DNA of 64,000 nt from Bedellia somnulentella (Eukaryota; Arthropoda; Insecta; Lepidoptera; Bedelliidae), in contig OY755177.1 in NCBI GenBank assembly GCA_963576735.1, positions 13,516,001-13,580,000 on the forward strand, in the 5' to 3' direction. Shown piece after piece: positions 21,331 through 31,579 of this stretch (positions are counted from its first letter, which is position 1; each line of letters begins with the position of its first letter). The translations under genes and the position numbers were made by a program. Below the pieces are notes generated by a model. It did not search any database and was not told the origin of the DNA. It saw only the letters and a program-made list of their open reading frames with translations.

Positions 21331-22196
21331 CATTAATTGTGGATGCAGTTTTTTATTTAACTTAATTCTAAGTAAACAATTGACAAAGTCTTTTGCTGTA
21401 AATATTTAACATCAATATCTATATTATAAGCTTGATACTACGTTTATCAGTATTCCTTAAATAAATTATAAAATAGCAAAAAACAAAAGCTATTATTCAG
21501 CATCCGAACCTTTTCTCTCGGAACACACCTACCTAATAAGGCTATTGAGGTTGTCATTTTTTCGTATGCGCCTGCGCACCGGATACGCAGCAGTTCCTGT
21601 GAGAATGTAGAGCCAAACACATTTTTTGTACTCCCTTCTAAAAAGCGGATGTCCTACGGTCGTCGGTTATAAAAGGTGTTGAACATATGTCCAAAGCAAC
21701 TTTATTAATATATTGTTAATTTTGAACAACGTATTAATGTGATTAGGTTTGATAGTAGTTCAACGCTATAATAGAAATTATATAAGACTAAGTTATACAT
21801 CAAGGTCGACTGTAAGTTTACCTTCTGTGAACACATTTTTTATAAGATCATTCTGCCTTTATTGAAGATAAAAACCGTACCACTTTAAACTAATAACTTA
21901 AATCAGTTAACATTTTAGGCAGTTATTTTCTTAATCCAAAGGATTTTTCCGTATGAACCTATTCAAATTTCATGTGTGTGGTTTTTTAAGAATGACTTGT
22001 ATAAACTTTACGCTACCTTCATAAATATTGTAAGCATTAGTAAATGATGCTTTTATTGTTTTATTTGCGAGCTAAATGATGTAATTTTAGCAAGGCAGCT
22101 GTCTACAATTATAATCACCTGCCGACTTTGAACCGTCTCAACGAAACTGCACTATGCATAACAAAATTTAATATGGTATCTGTTCAATCTTGAACA
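21331..22196. other. No gene seen
   Basis: AT-rich; nothing recognisable. Confidence 0.4.
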
Positions 22197-22285
22197 ACCT
22201 TGATAGCTCAGGTGAATAAGAACTGCCTGAGATGCTGTTGGGCTCGGGTTTGACTCCTGAACCAGGCCGACCAGACCTCTGTTTC
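22197..22285 (+). repeat. tRNA-like SINE head
   Basis: TTGATAGCTCAGGTGAATAA (A-box-like) and GCTCGGGTTTGACTCCTG (B-box-like) at tRNA spacing. The body of a SINE does not follow clearly. Confidence 0.5.
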
Positions 22286-23620
22286 TTTTTCTACGTTTCC
22301 TTTGCGTAGGTAAAAAAACAACCTGAGGGTATCAAAATATACTCTAGTTAGACAATTTATATCCCAAAAGAACACACTGAACCTAAGACACATGCGATGT
22401 TCAGTCAGAGGTATTAATAAGTACCACTGTCATCTTTTATTTCTGTAAACCTAGTTAATGTAAGGTGTCGTAAATAGTGTAGTCGTAACAACTTACGGCC
22501 ACAAAAGAGTTTTCAGTCATTTTAGTTAAAATTTGACTATTTGGTGTTTCATCAAAACTATTACGGCATACATTATAATAAAAATATGGCCGACAATTTA
22601 ACGAGAGTTAATAAGTTTGCCTTTAAAAATGTCAATCCGTATAAAGTTGAAGTCTATATTCAAGCCTGAGCATCGACGGACTTCCGATACATTACGTTCT
22701 TACCAATGAAAGTCCTAGAGGTTTGAAATATTTAGTTCAAAAAGTAATTTTGCACTATTTTATTAATTTTTACAAATTGCAGTTCTCTACTTATTTTATA
22801 TCATCTTATTGTTTGTTCTAACCGAAAATATTTTCATATAAATATGAAAATGTATTATTATAGTTAATACAAACATACAAACACAGTAAATGTTTGTACA
22901 ATTCTTAATCTCTGGTGTTTATTGCTGCAACGAGTGCCGCAGTGACCGCGTTGCAAGTTTCCTAATGCGGGAATGTAAGTGAGTAAGTTTCTCATTAATT
23001 ATTTATTAACTTTTAATTACTTAGTACTTTATGAAGGCAAAAAGTGACACACAAGAGCTGTGTAAGTGAATAACATCGGCAATTTGTCTAGGTTTATAAA
23101 TAGATGCATGACACACATACGATGCGTTTTATATATAAAAAAGAGCAACCGGTGGGCAAAAGGTGTTAGGCCACGTGCTCACCAACGGCAGATGTCGCGA
23201 TCCATTACCAATGCTCTTCTGTTTCAACTCACGATATTGAACAAGCCATTTACTACTTTATAGTATAGACAACAAAGCTTTCCTTTATGATTGCATTTGT
23301 TAATTTATACAACCACGTGAGCATATGTAGTACAATTTGGTTGCTTCCATTCGAATTGTGTTATAACGATTATAAGCTATCGGAAAAGATTAAATTGAAA
23401 TGAAATTGAATATTTCTTGGACAGTATATTGAAATTTTTCTTCTTACAATCGAACTGTTCTGATGAATGCTGTCAATAATAACAGTAGACCATTTCGTAT
23501 GTTCCGAGGTATATTAAATGTATTATAAGAAACCATCTAACGCGATGAAATTTACAAAATTTGGGAACAACAATAAAACCGTATGTACCAAGAAGTTTGA
23601 CAATTGAATGAATATGCCAT
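22286..23620. other. No gene seen
   Basis: AT-rich; a few short frames without features. Confidence 0.4.
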
Positions 23621-23621
23621 C

Positions 23622-23730
23622 ATTGTATCACGCTTATAAATAAGCCGGTTTCAGGTCGCATGATTCTACCCCACTAATAACAAATCATTAATTTTATTAC
23701 GTGAGTGCATAGGTCCGTAGTGGTAGGTGT
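23622..23730 (+). repeat. Unclassified repeat, inverted partner at 25748-25860
   Basis: About 100 bp (GTTTCAGGTCGCATGATTC, CCCCACTAATAACAAATCAT, TACGTGAGTGCATAGGTC) match the reverse complement of 25748-25860 with moderate divergence. They look like two copies of an interspersed element in opposite orientation. Confidence 0.6.
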
Positions 23731-23778
23731 AGCGTAGTATTCTTATATCATTTATGAAGAAAAAAATGTACTCAGTTA

Positions 23779-23914
23779 CATACATACATACATACATAAA
23801 CTCGTAGATAAACTCACGGCTATAAATCACAAAAAGGGTAGCCAGAGCTTTAGAGCTAGAAACTCCTCAGCCACATTTGGAAGTTAATAGGGGACAAGAC
23901 GGTAGAAATAAAGT
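23779..23914 (-). mobile_element. SINE-A, S2, 3' part, interrupted
   Basis: Minus-strand S2 copy with CTCACGGCTATAAATCAC, GCTTTAGAGCTAGAAACTCC and GAAGTTAATAGGGGACAAGA. It is interrupted after AGAAATAAAGT by fold-back copy B and resumes at 24137. The tail region has an extra CTCGTAGATAAA. Confidence 0.8.
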
Positions 23915-24136
23915 GAAACACTACTTAAACGTGTAAAAGAAATAAAGGATAGAAGAATTTCGTACTGGCAGCCAACTGACACGGTAGCTCAGTTTGCAGA
24001 GCGTCCGTCGGGGCGTTTACCCGAGGTCGCGGGTTCGATCCCCGCCTGTGTCGAAATTTTTCTTTCCTTTATTTATTCTTTAATTATTAGTAATAATCCC
24101 CACATGAGGTTTTCATGAACAAAAAGATTTAAATTA
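23915..24136 (+). mobile_element. tRNA-like fold-back element, copy B
   Basis: A 222-bp insertion in SINE-A with the 11-bp TSD AGAAATAAAGT. The tRNA-like core at about 23980-24053 is the best preserved (GACACGGTAGCTCAG, GTCGCGGGTTCGATCCCCGC). Beside it lie AAATAAAGGATAGAAGAATT and AAATTTTTCTTTCCTTTATT, imperfect inverted repeats of ~23 bp. The right end is the reverse complement of the head motif seen at the left end of copy A (AATCCCCACATGAGGTTTTC). Core orientation relative to the head therefore differs between copies A and B. Confidence 0.78.
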
Positions 24137-24253
24137 AGAAATAAAGTATCGTTGGTGATGGGTCTCCAACCGCATCGCCCAAAACCCACTACTCGCCTCT
24201 TACGACACCTGGGGTAGAATGGGGAAGTGACATTCTAAGCCGGCACTAAACGG
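24137..24253 (-). mobile_element. SINE-A, S2, 5' part, after the interruption
   Basis: Starts with the second TSD copy and continues TATCGTTGGTGATGGGTCTC to the 5' end CTAAGCCGGCACTAAACGGC, completing the copy begun at 23779. Confidence 0.8.
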
Positions 24254-24504
24254 CAACTTTCTTACTTAGTTACTAATTACAAGATCAGCTACCTGCTAGT
24301 AAAAGACCCATCAAGATCGGTGCAGGTTGTTTTAACAACAAACAGACATACAGAAAATGTTGGAAAAAGTATTTTTTTAGTATATGTATGCATGTAGCAA
24401 AAAATAACTTATTTCACTATTACAAACAAGTACCCTAATTTTATTTGTATAAGTATATTTGCATAGATATGTTGAGCTTGAATTAGCGTCTTTGTAGTGG
24501 AGGA

Positions 24505-24712
24505 AACACGGACTGATTCGGGATGTCTAGGGTTGTTCCAAAAGGTTGTGTAGCTTCTCCATGGCTTTTAATTTTGTTCATAGATGACTGTTTGTCAGAA
24601 TTGATAATAGACTGAAAATGGAAGGTGTTATTGTTAAATGCCTCTTATACGCTGACGATCAAGTGTTACTTACCTCAAAGCTGAATGAGTTGCAGGAGAT
24701 GCTTATGACCGT
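24505..24712 (+). repeat. RTE-like LINE, internal RT fragment
   Basis: Matches the RT core between motif B and just past motif C: GTTGTTCC, GGTTGTGTAGCTTCTCCATG, ATAGATGACTGTTTGTCAGA, and TTATACGCTGACGATCAAGT encoding the YADD box. Small deletions disrupt the frame. Both ends are missing. Confidence 0.8.
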
Positions 24713-25325
24713 ACTAATAACAAATTAAATGTAAAACTGCATAGGCATCATTTGAAAGAAAGGTAATCATTACACCACGCTGGCCTAATGCTGGCTGGCA
24801 GATTAACGACTTCTTCCGTGACAGTAGCTGGAATCGATGGCTTAACGTGCTCTCTGAAGCGCGGAATCATCTTAGTTTTCAGATAATTAAGTCATCCAAG
24901 TCTACAATATTCTTACAAATTGGGTTAAATCTTACAAATTAAATGTATGACTCTACCCCCTCCTCCAGAACCGAGCGCTTTACTACTCTTAGTATGTATA
25001 TAATAGAGTGATATAAAAGCAGTGATGTGTAATTATGTATGTTCGAAGTTAACACGCTGTAGGAGTCACTCCCGGGTGTAATTAAGGAGAGCGCCGGGAC
25101 GCCGAGTCGCGACGGGGCTGTACTTGGATCTCATTTGCATGTAAATTAGTTCGGTTTCAGATGGACTAGCTACTGTCATCGATTTCGATTGCTCTTTTCG
25201 CTATAGACGTCGCTTAGCTACCAATATTAGATACTATGCTTTGATCGTTCAATGAAAGCACAACTGCTTCTATCAGGAAATGTGAGTTCACATGTTTGGT
25301 TAAACCTACGTTTATGTGTCTGTCT
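24713..25325. other. No gene seen; GC-richer patch at 25070-25120
   Basis: The patch contains GGGAGAGCGCCGGGACGCCG-like sequence and a following ATTTGCAT octamer. No reading frame supports an exon. Confidence 0.35.
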
Positions 25326-25329
25326 TAAG

Positions 25330-25555
25330 TCCTATGTGTTGTTAATATATTAAGGTTGTTAAAGTTGCGAGGAAGCCTACAAGGCTGAGTTGTACTAAGT
25401 CATGCGACAGTATATGCGAATGAGCCGATTTTTCTGCCCCCTCTCACATGAGTGCTCTGTTCAAGCAAAACAAGGGTACTCGGAACACTATATGACAAAT
25501 ATGTACCTCTACCACTTCTTCGAGGATTTACGATGTAAACGTTTGAGTTTGATTA
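25330..25555 (+). repeat. SINE-B, 5'-truncated, diverged
   Basis: Follows the SINE-B body in order: GGCTGAGTTGTACTAAGTCA, GACAGTATATGCGAATGAGC, CACATGAGTGCTCTGTTCAA, GGTACTCGGAACACTATATG and GTAAACGTTTGAG. The tRNA-like head is missing. Frame 25402-25644 crosses it and is not a gene. Confidence 0.65.
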
Positions 25556-25747
25556 TTATAGTTATTTATTTACAGGGGTCTACCAACGTTGACATCGTAG
25601 TCTTGTGGATAGGTGCCTGCTTTCTGCCTATCGTTACGAGTTAATTTGCCGCTGAAAACCAAAGTTGGTTGGTTTAATCTTAAATGTTAAGTATAATGTT
25701 TTATTAAATATATTTTAGATTATATTTTAAGCTAAAAATAGCTTTTC

Positions 25748-25860
25748 CCTACACACTTACACCTGCAGACCTATACACTCACGTAGTAAAATTTGAGGTT
25801 TGTTATTAGTGGGATAAAATCCTGCGACCTGAACCCGGCGTATTTAAGCTAGCGTAAATT
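25748..25860 (-). repeat. Unclassified repeat, inverted partner of 23622-23730
   Basis: The reverse complement shares GTTCAGGTCGCAGGATT, CCCACTAATAACAAACCTC and ACTACGTGAGTGTATAGGTC with the partner copy. Confidence 0.6.
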
Positions 25861-26410
25861 TTATTTGAACTACATTTAGATTTTCAGTATATGCTATAAA
25901 CAATAAATTGTTCAATTCAATTCAATGAAGCCTATGTTATAGCTGTAAAAAATCGATTGTGTAACGTCATTGGAAAATCCATTTTCCTAATTTACCCATC
26001 GAAACTAGTTTAACGGCTGCCCTAATTACATGGTAACAAAATGTTATGATATCATCAAAATGTTTTTACCATTATTTTGATGGGTTTTCTTCGATACTCT
26101 TTGTCACATTGGCATATTGAGTGAATGACACACATGCTTATCTTGTTTTAATATAAGTCAGTTAATTTAAACAATACTGAATTTTGTAACCATCCTCATT
26201 CAGACATCTACTGCTGTAAGCAAGCATCTCTGTAAGTTGGTTTGATTTTATAGATTTAGACTTATTACACTTTATTTGTTTAAGAACGGTTTACGTTCCC
26301 TGAATTCATAAAAATGTTCAATTAAGGCAACGACTACGTAAGAGAGAATTTTCGTTTCAAATTATTGCAGGAAAAATAATATGTCAATAAATTTTATACT
26401 TACAAACATT
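25861..26410. other. No gene seen
   Basis: AT-rich; nothing recognisable. Confidence 0.4.
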
Positions 26411-26658
26411 GCCGTGTAGTGTCGGCTTAGAATAGCACTACCCCAATTCTTCCGGTGGGTGTACGTAAGAGGCGACTAACGGTATTGGGGCTATAAGGTA
26501 TTTTTGGGCGATGCGGTTGGAGACCCATCACCAAAAACATTTATTTTACCATCTTTTCCCCACTCAACTTTCCGAAATTGGCTGAGGATTTTCTAATTCC
26601 TTAGCTCTGGCTACCCCTTCTAGGGATTTATAGCCGTGAGTATATGTATGTATATATG
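26411..26658 (+). mobile_element. SINE-A, S1, full-length
   Basis: Close to consensus: GCCGTGTAGTGTCGGC, GTACGTAAGAGGCGACTAAC, CCCCACTCAACTTTCC, CCTTCTAGGGATTTATAGCC and the tail GAGTATATGTATGTATAT. Confidence 0.88.
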
Positions 26659-26696
26659 TTACATACAGACATATGTAAATAATAATTAATTAATTT

Positions 26697-26847
26697 ATTG
26701 ATCTCACCTTCCAAAGGTTGCCTGGAAGAGATCACTTTCAGCGACAAGACCGCCAATTGTACCTCACTGTAAACTGTTTGATAGTATTATTATTTTTGTA
26801 AATTTGTGTTTAGTGTGCAATAAAGGGTTGTTCTATTCTATTCTACA
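26697..26847 (+). repeat. LINE 3' end with (TTCTA)n tail
   Basis: Non-coding 3' end shared with 37862-38013 (reverse), 34310-34425, 44003-44043 and 48838-48880: CCTTCCAAAGGTTGCCTGGA, AGACCGCCAATTGTACC, GTGCAATAAAGGGTTG (with AATAAA), then TTCTATTCTATTCTA. A LINE family distinct from the RTE-like one. No coding part remains, so its clade is not assigned. Confidence 0.7.
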
Positions 26848-26849
26848 TA

Positions 26850-27092
26850 TGCAAACGACCACAAATACCAAAAAGGTGTAGCCAGAGCTATAGAGCTAAA
26901 AATCCTCAGCCACGTTTGGAAGTTGATATGGGACAAGATGGTGGATGGTATCGTTGGTGATGGGTCTCCAACCGAATCGCCCAAAATCCACGTAAAGAAA
27001 CCCCGTACTCTTTGTCCCCATACCCTATAGTTGCCTCTTACGACACCCGTGGGCAGAAAGGGGTAGTGACACGCTAAGCCGGCACTACAAGG
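26850..27092 (-). mobile_element. SINE-A, S2
   Basis: Minus-strand copy directly after the (TTCTA)n tail, from GGTGTAGCCAGAGCTATAGA to GCCGGCACTACAAGGC. It has extra bases in the middle (AAAGAAACCCCGTACTCTTT), and the tail is decayed. Frame 26838-27098 crosses it. Confidence 0.8.
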
Positions 27093-27284
27093 CACCACTT
27101 GATTTACTTAATTTTATTAATAGTAAATATTTTATATTTTCTACATTACGTTTTATTAAGTTTCGATTTGAATTTTTATACATTGCAACATGTTAAATTT
27201 GCTTGTCTTTCCCTTTTAAGTGGTTATTTTTCCACTGAAATGAATAATGTTACTCAGCATCTATCAGCGAGACAGACCCTAGAC

Positions 27285-27420
27285 ATCATGGACGACGTCC
27301 ATGGTCTAGAGGTTGCGTCGCTTCTAGACCCGTCGTTGCAGGTTCGATCCCCGCCTACGGCAATCATTTGTATGATACATAAATGTTTGTTTTTTTAGTC
27401 TTGGGTGTCAATTATATTAA
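27285..27420 (+). repeat. tRNA-like SINE fragment (SINE-D)
   Basis: CCATGGTCTAGAGGTTGCGT and, at tRNA spacing, GCAGGTTCGATCCCCGCCTA (a good B box). A pyrimidine-rich tail follows, resembling other short tRNA-derived retroposons. Only one copy in the window, so its limits are uncertain. Confidence 0.5.
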
Positions 27421-27477
27421 TATTGTATATTTACTTATTATAATTTCAAGACAGATATCCCTTACCAAAGTTCGAAG

Positions 27478-27580
27478 AATTAAAGAGAATGCATGAAAAG
27501 ATTGATTAATGTCAATGAAGCTTGAGAAGTTTGTCAGTGGCGATCGAAAATCTCTGCCTACCCTAAAAGGAACTAATGCA
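27478..27580 (+). repeat. RTE-like LINE, 3' fragment
   Basis: Coding remnant equivalent to the segment RACMKRLMDVNEAREVC, then a deletion, then CAGTGGCGATCGAAAATCTC and TGCCTACCC. The tail is lost. Confidence 0.7.
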
Positions 27581-27585
27581 CGTGC

Positions 27586-28232
27586 ACGTTTCCTTAACCG
27601 TAAATCACTTCACTTCATTTGTCGTACTTTTCAAGAGGCTAATTTGTTCTGAGTGCTTTGACTCTGTATACTTATTTATACATGTACTAAAACTGTAAAT
27701 ATAACTTCTTAAAACATATTATTCCATGCTATCAGTTCATATTTCCAAGGAATTCTGAGACGAAAACGTAACTGTTTTCTCGAAACCAAATATCTTACGA
27801 AACTGTACCTATAGTAGATGTTTCCCAAGAAAAAATGTTCGCTGTCTTTACGATATAATAAACCTTGGTGAGATATAGTAGGAGGCCGTAAGGGTTTGCC
27901 CCTCCTACCCCATCCCTCTGCAGACGTGACTGTGTTAATAACATTACGGTAATTAGGATATGCTTCAGCATAATAATTCTAGTTGGGAATTGTACGGTGT
28001 AAACGTACTAGCTAGTTTAATAATGGATTTTGGACCTAGTTATATATTAATGGCAATTTTAATTGGATGTTTAATTTAATACGACATTTATTATTAGCGT
28101 TTGTACTCATGGAGGTAATGATTGTTTTGTTATTATTTAATGAGAGTTTACTTGCGAATTATTTCAGAGTAATGTTTTGAGTTATTCTGGCATCTTTGTC
28201 GGAATAATACCAAATGTTAATAGTGTAGTATG
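27586..28232. other. No gene seen
   Basis: AT-rich; nothing recognisable. Confidence 0.4.
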
Positions 28233-28387
28233 CAGTGTAGTGCCGGCTTAGAACTACCCCTTACACTTACACTACCCTTTTCTTCCCACAGGTGTCGTAA
28301 GAGGCGACTAAGGGTATGGGGACGCCGATTACCAACGATACTTTACTTCTACCATCTTATCCCCTATCAACTTCGCCATGAAGCTTT
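28233..28387 (+). repeat. SINE-A, S2, 3'-deleted
   Basis: 5' part with a short insertion (TTACACTTACACTACC), GGTGTCGTAAGAGGCGACTA, a deletion of the TTTTTGGGCGATGC segment, and ATCTTATCCCCTATCAACTT. It then ends without the 3' third or tail. Confidence 0.7.
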
Positions 28388-28483
28388 GAATGTTAATAGT
28401 GGCTCTATCAATCAGGTAGTAACTATATAAAAATTAGAAAAAGCATCTAGAAGACTTACAATGATTTGCATGATATAACGTGA

Positions 28484-28560
28484 ATGCACTATCCTAGCCA
28501 AACGTGAGTACTCTGAACACCATGTGATAATTATGTCACGTGATGTAGAGAATAATTTGT
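28484..28560 (+). repeat. SINE-B internal fragment
   Basis: GAATGCACTATCCTAGCCAA, GTGAGTACTCTGAACACCAT and ATGTCACGTGATGT are SINE-B body blocks in order. Confidence 0.5.
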
Positions 28561-29612
28561 TGCGTAATTAATAGAAAGAAATCTCTTTAACCTACTCATC
28601 ACAACAGTACGGGTGACACTCCTTGTACAATAAATATATTTTCAGATCATCAATTTTGTAATTAACAAAGTTCCATTTAATTAGAGTTGAGCGAATGCCT
28701 TAATACATAAAGACAAGGTTCAAGAATAACAGTTTATTAAGTGTAAAGAACAAGGGCGGGCGGAGGCTTCAAAGCGGCTGAAAATGAGACTTAAGAATAC
28801 TAATGTACGTGATATTATTAAATATTCATCACGTTTTGTGTACTCATGTGATTGAAATTCTTACAACTGAACGTCTGAAATTGTTTCTTTCAAAATTATG
28901 TTATTAATAAAGTAAAATACGTTAATTAAAATATTTACAGTGTTATCATAATAAGATTAGCTTTTTTACTTTTAGGGCAATAAGTCCACACTTAGTTGTT
29001 AAAGTGTAAAAAATAAAGGGTTATATAGGTATTAAGACCACGCTGGTCTACTATGAAGTAAAAGAAATAAGGGGCTAATTAATGTCTTTTAAGTATGTAT
29101 GTATTTGTGCTTGCGATAGTTAAAGATGATCGTTAAATCTGATTACATCCCTTCTTCCAAGCTATAAAAGTTTAGTCATAAAATATACCTTAATTTCTTC
29201 CGTATTCACTGAATTCCAGTATTTTTTTTTCGGTAAGCACATTTTCATGGCTCCACGACGTAACGCAGAGAGGCGGGGGTGCGGGCAGCGGGGGGCTAAA
29301 ACGAAACTCGTGTTGTAGGTGGCGCAATACTACCAACACTTAGCTTGGATTAAAATGACCTCTGCGATTGTTTATTGATCCAAAATAACAACGCCGAATA
29401 ATAAATGACGTGGATATTGTTTTTCTGGTTAAATGTATCATTGCTTGGGAGAATATAGTATTGTTTTTGGATTTAGCTGGGATATTCAGTTGGTTCAATT
29501 AGATTGGGAGTGTGGATAAGTCCAGAAGTAAAATTTGTTTAATTAAGTATAGTAAAATTTATATGTTATTTTTTGTTGCTGCCAAAAAGATAAACTTCAA
29601 AAGTACTACTTA
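28561..29612. other. No gene seen; G-rich patch at 29268-29300
   Basis: AT-rich except for a guanine-rich patch (GAGGCGGGGGTGCGGGCAGC followed by a run of six G). No coding signal. Confidence 0.35.
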
Positions 29613-29613
29613 G

Positions 29614-29767
29614 TTTTAAAATTAATCGTTTTACTATTTTGATTATTCACCATATTATACATACATACATACATATACTCACGCCGTTAATTTTAAAATT
29701 AATCGTTTTACTATTTTGATTATTCACCATATTATACATACATACATACATATACTCACGCCGTTAA
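29614..29767. repeat. 77-bp perfect tandem duplication
   Basis: 29614-29690 and 29691-29767 are identical. The unit contains 43 bp of genomic flank, including the TSD TCACCATATTA, and the last ~34 bp of the LINE (tail and CTCACGCCGTTAA). The duplication therefore arose after, or as part of, the LINE insertion. Confidence 0.85.
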
Positions 29768-29826
29768 TTCCCATTGGGGTAGGCAGAGACTATCGATCGC
29801 CACTTCGTACGATCCTGGCAAACCTC
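29735..29826 (-). repeat. RTE-like LINE, 5'-truncated 3' end with TSD
   Basis: Minus-strand fragment of ~90 bp: tail (CATA)n, CTCACGCCGTTAATTCCCAT, GGGGTAGGCAGAGACTATCG and ACGATCCTGGCAAACCTC. The TSD TCACCATATTA lies at 29724-29734 and 29827-29837. Confidence 0.85.
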
Positions 29827-29837
29827 TCACCATATTA

Positions 29838-30495
29838 TTACAGTTTATTTAAATCCCCACCAAGGGGCTCGAAATTTTATTGATAATAAATCAAATTCAA
29901 TCTAGAATTGTCTCATTATCATTGACATATACATGTATATAAGATAGTTAATCCATTAATTATTTGAAGCATATATATTTTTCAAAACTAAATCAGTATA
30001 TATAACTCTCCCACCTATAAAATAACTAATGCATCAAACATATCAATGTCAAATAACATTATCACAGCGTCCATTGAATCGAGAACGCCATATTGGCATA
30101 CCTGAACCATTTAGTAATTAGCATAACAGCCCGCCTGTGTGCCGATAATTCGATTATAGAAGCCTACTGCAGTATCTACTGCCGAGTTGCATATAATTCA
30201 TGAGTTTCCGTAGCCGCACTAAATTTGGACATTCTATGTATTCTCCGTATGCGAGCATATTATACCACGAGTGGTCTAAACATAGCCTGTCATATGTAAT
30301 CAATTACAGATTTGCGCAGAGCTTTAGTTGGAATGGTGATTGACGGCGGCGTTTTAGTGTATGTTATTTTGATAGGGAGTTTTTTCTAGTTGTATTTATA
30401 TATTTTGCGATTTAAAACTTTCAATCGAATGTATCTCTTTCCTTGCCTGGTTGTTTAATCCGGCCTCTTAAGCAGGAAATAACATACATAACCCC
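29838..30495. other. No gene seen
   Basis: AT-rich; part of it may be internal sequence of the LTR element whose PBS lies at 30496, but no coding remnant is recognisable. Confidence 0.4.
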
Positions 30496-30513
30496 ATCAC
30501 GTCGGGGTCACCA
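30496..30513 (-). other. Primer-binding site complementary to tRNA-Trp
   Basis: The plus strand reads ATCACGTCGGGGTCACCA, identical to the 3' 18 bases of eukaryotic tRNA-Trp including CCA. On the minus strand it is the PBS, one base downstream of the LTR end. Confidence 0.75.
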
Positions 30514-30514
30514 A

Positions 30515-30762
30515 TGTAAATGATGGGGTATAGTATGAGTCTATTATCAGAAGGTTTATATAGCGATAAAGGAAACAACACACTTCAGTTCACGAATTCC
30601 CGGTTATATTATCACGTAACAATTTGGAGGTTAAACAGTTCAATATAAAGTAAAGTATAGTATATGTCTGGATATGAGAGCGAACGAACGATGACTGGCT
30701 AGCGAGCGCTGTCCGATCCACAGTAGGACTTTCTGCTTACCATGCGGTAATGTAACCCTACA
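30515..30762 (-). repeat. LTR of an LTR retrotransposon
   Basis: On the minus strand this 248-bp block begins TGTAGGGTTACATTACC, ends CATCATTTACA (TG...CA), and is followed at once by the tRNA-Trp PBS. It contains TATATAAA in a promoter-like position. Only one LTR with a short piece of leader remains. The element could belong to Gypsy or BEL/Pao; without coding sequence I cannot say. Confidence 0.65.
30555..30562 (-). promoter_or_regulatory. TATA-like box in the LTR
   Basis: TATATAAA on the minus strand, about 40 bases before the LTR 3' end. Candidate core promoter of the former element. Confidence 0.35.
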
Positions 30763-30924
30763 GATCCTATTGGAACAGGCAGTGATGTTATTGTTCTTTC
30801 CAAGGTTCTGACGATTTACTTTGAATGCCAGCCGTTAGGAAAGTCTTCCTAGCCTTGATATAAAATTTCTATTAATATTTACATCAACTGACATCGTAAG
30901 CTTAGTAGAGCATTAAATAATTTC

Positions 30925-30966
30925 ATTCCGCGGCTGTTATAAGAGGCGAGGTGGTTGGAGACAATA
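30925..30966 (+). repeat. SINE-A fragment at mariner insertion point
   Basis: CGGCTGTTATAAGAGGCGAG, GTGGTTGGAGAC resemble the SINE-A middle with a deletion. The mariner end follows directly, so mariner probably inserted into an old SINE-A. Confidence 0.4.
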
Positions 30967-31430
30967 CGAGGGGCATGCCAAAAGAAACTAGATACTCAAA
31001 AATTATAAAATTTATTCTTTATTACAAGTATCGATCTTTTCAACGTATTCACCCTGAGTACGTATACACTTTTCCACACGTCTGAACCAATTGGAAAATA
31101 CCTGTGACCACTCTTCTTTAGATACCTCAGAAATCTCGAAATTTTAGGCAACCAGCGCATCTTCTTTGCTTTCAAACCTCTTCCCCTTTAGTTTATTTTT
31201 TATTTTTGGAAACAAGTAAAAATCACAAGGCGCTAGGTCAGGGGAATATGGCGGGTTAGGGAGAATTGACACATTTTTCCAGTTGAAAAAGTCTTGTGAT
31301 CTGGCAGACGTGTGCGGCGCCGCATTGTCGTGGTGCCAAAGAAGGTGCCGGATACCTGACTTCGGTCGCTTGTCACACCAAGCGAGCACTGACAAATTCT
31401 ATAGGAATAACGACAGTGTATCTCACAAAA
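30967..31430 (-). mobile_element. mariner-family DNA transposon, truncated
   Basis: The right end, in coding direction, is at 30967 with CGAGGGGCATGCC after a TA dinucleotide, the expected mariner target. The coding remnant runs 31395 to 31012. The part before the second catalytic aspartate and the other terminal repeat are not recognisable, so the 5' half is lost or has decayed; the upper boundary is approximate. Confidence 0.75.
31012..31395 (-). pseudogene. mariner transposase, C-terminal half
   Basis: Cut-and-paste transposase of the Tc1/mariner superfamily. Seen: HHDNAAPHTS with the second catalytic Asp, then PYSPDLAPCDFYLFPK with the third. Exactly 34 residues separate the two, giving the D34D spacing of true mariners. 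After KGKRFESKEDALVA an in-frame TAA (31144-31146) interrupts, and the same frame continues EEWSQVFSNWFRRVEKCI to a natural end at 31012. The first catalytic Asp and DNA-binding domain are absent, and an in-frame TAG precedes the remnant. Not functional. Confidence 0.88.
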
Positions 31431-31579
31431 GAGGATACCTACTCGCTTTCACACAGTAACTGTCACTCGCCTAATCGTGTGTCACTTTCTTTAGATTGTT
31501 TAACATTCTTAATGCGTCATAGTATAAATCAGACGATATTGTATTAAAGTTGACTCTATTTCTATAGTTTTATGACTAT

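Noticed and set aside
31396..31560. 5' half and second terminal repeat of mariner
   Set aside because: No sequence resembling the DNA-binding domain, the first catalytic Asp or a copy of CGAGGGGCATGCC could be found upstream of the remnant.
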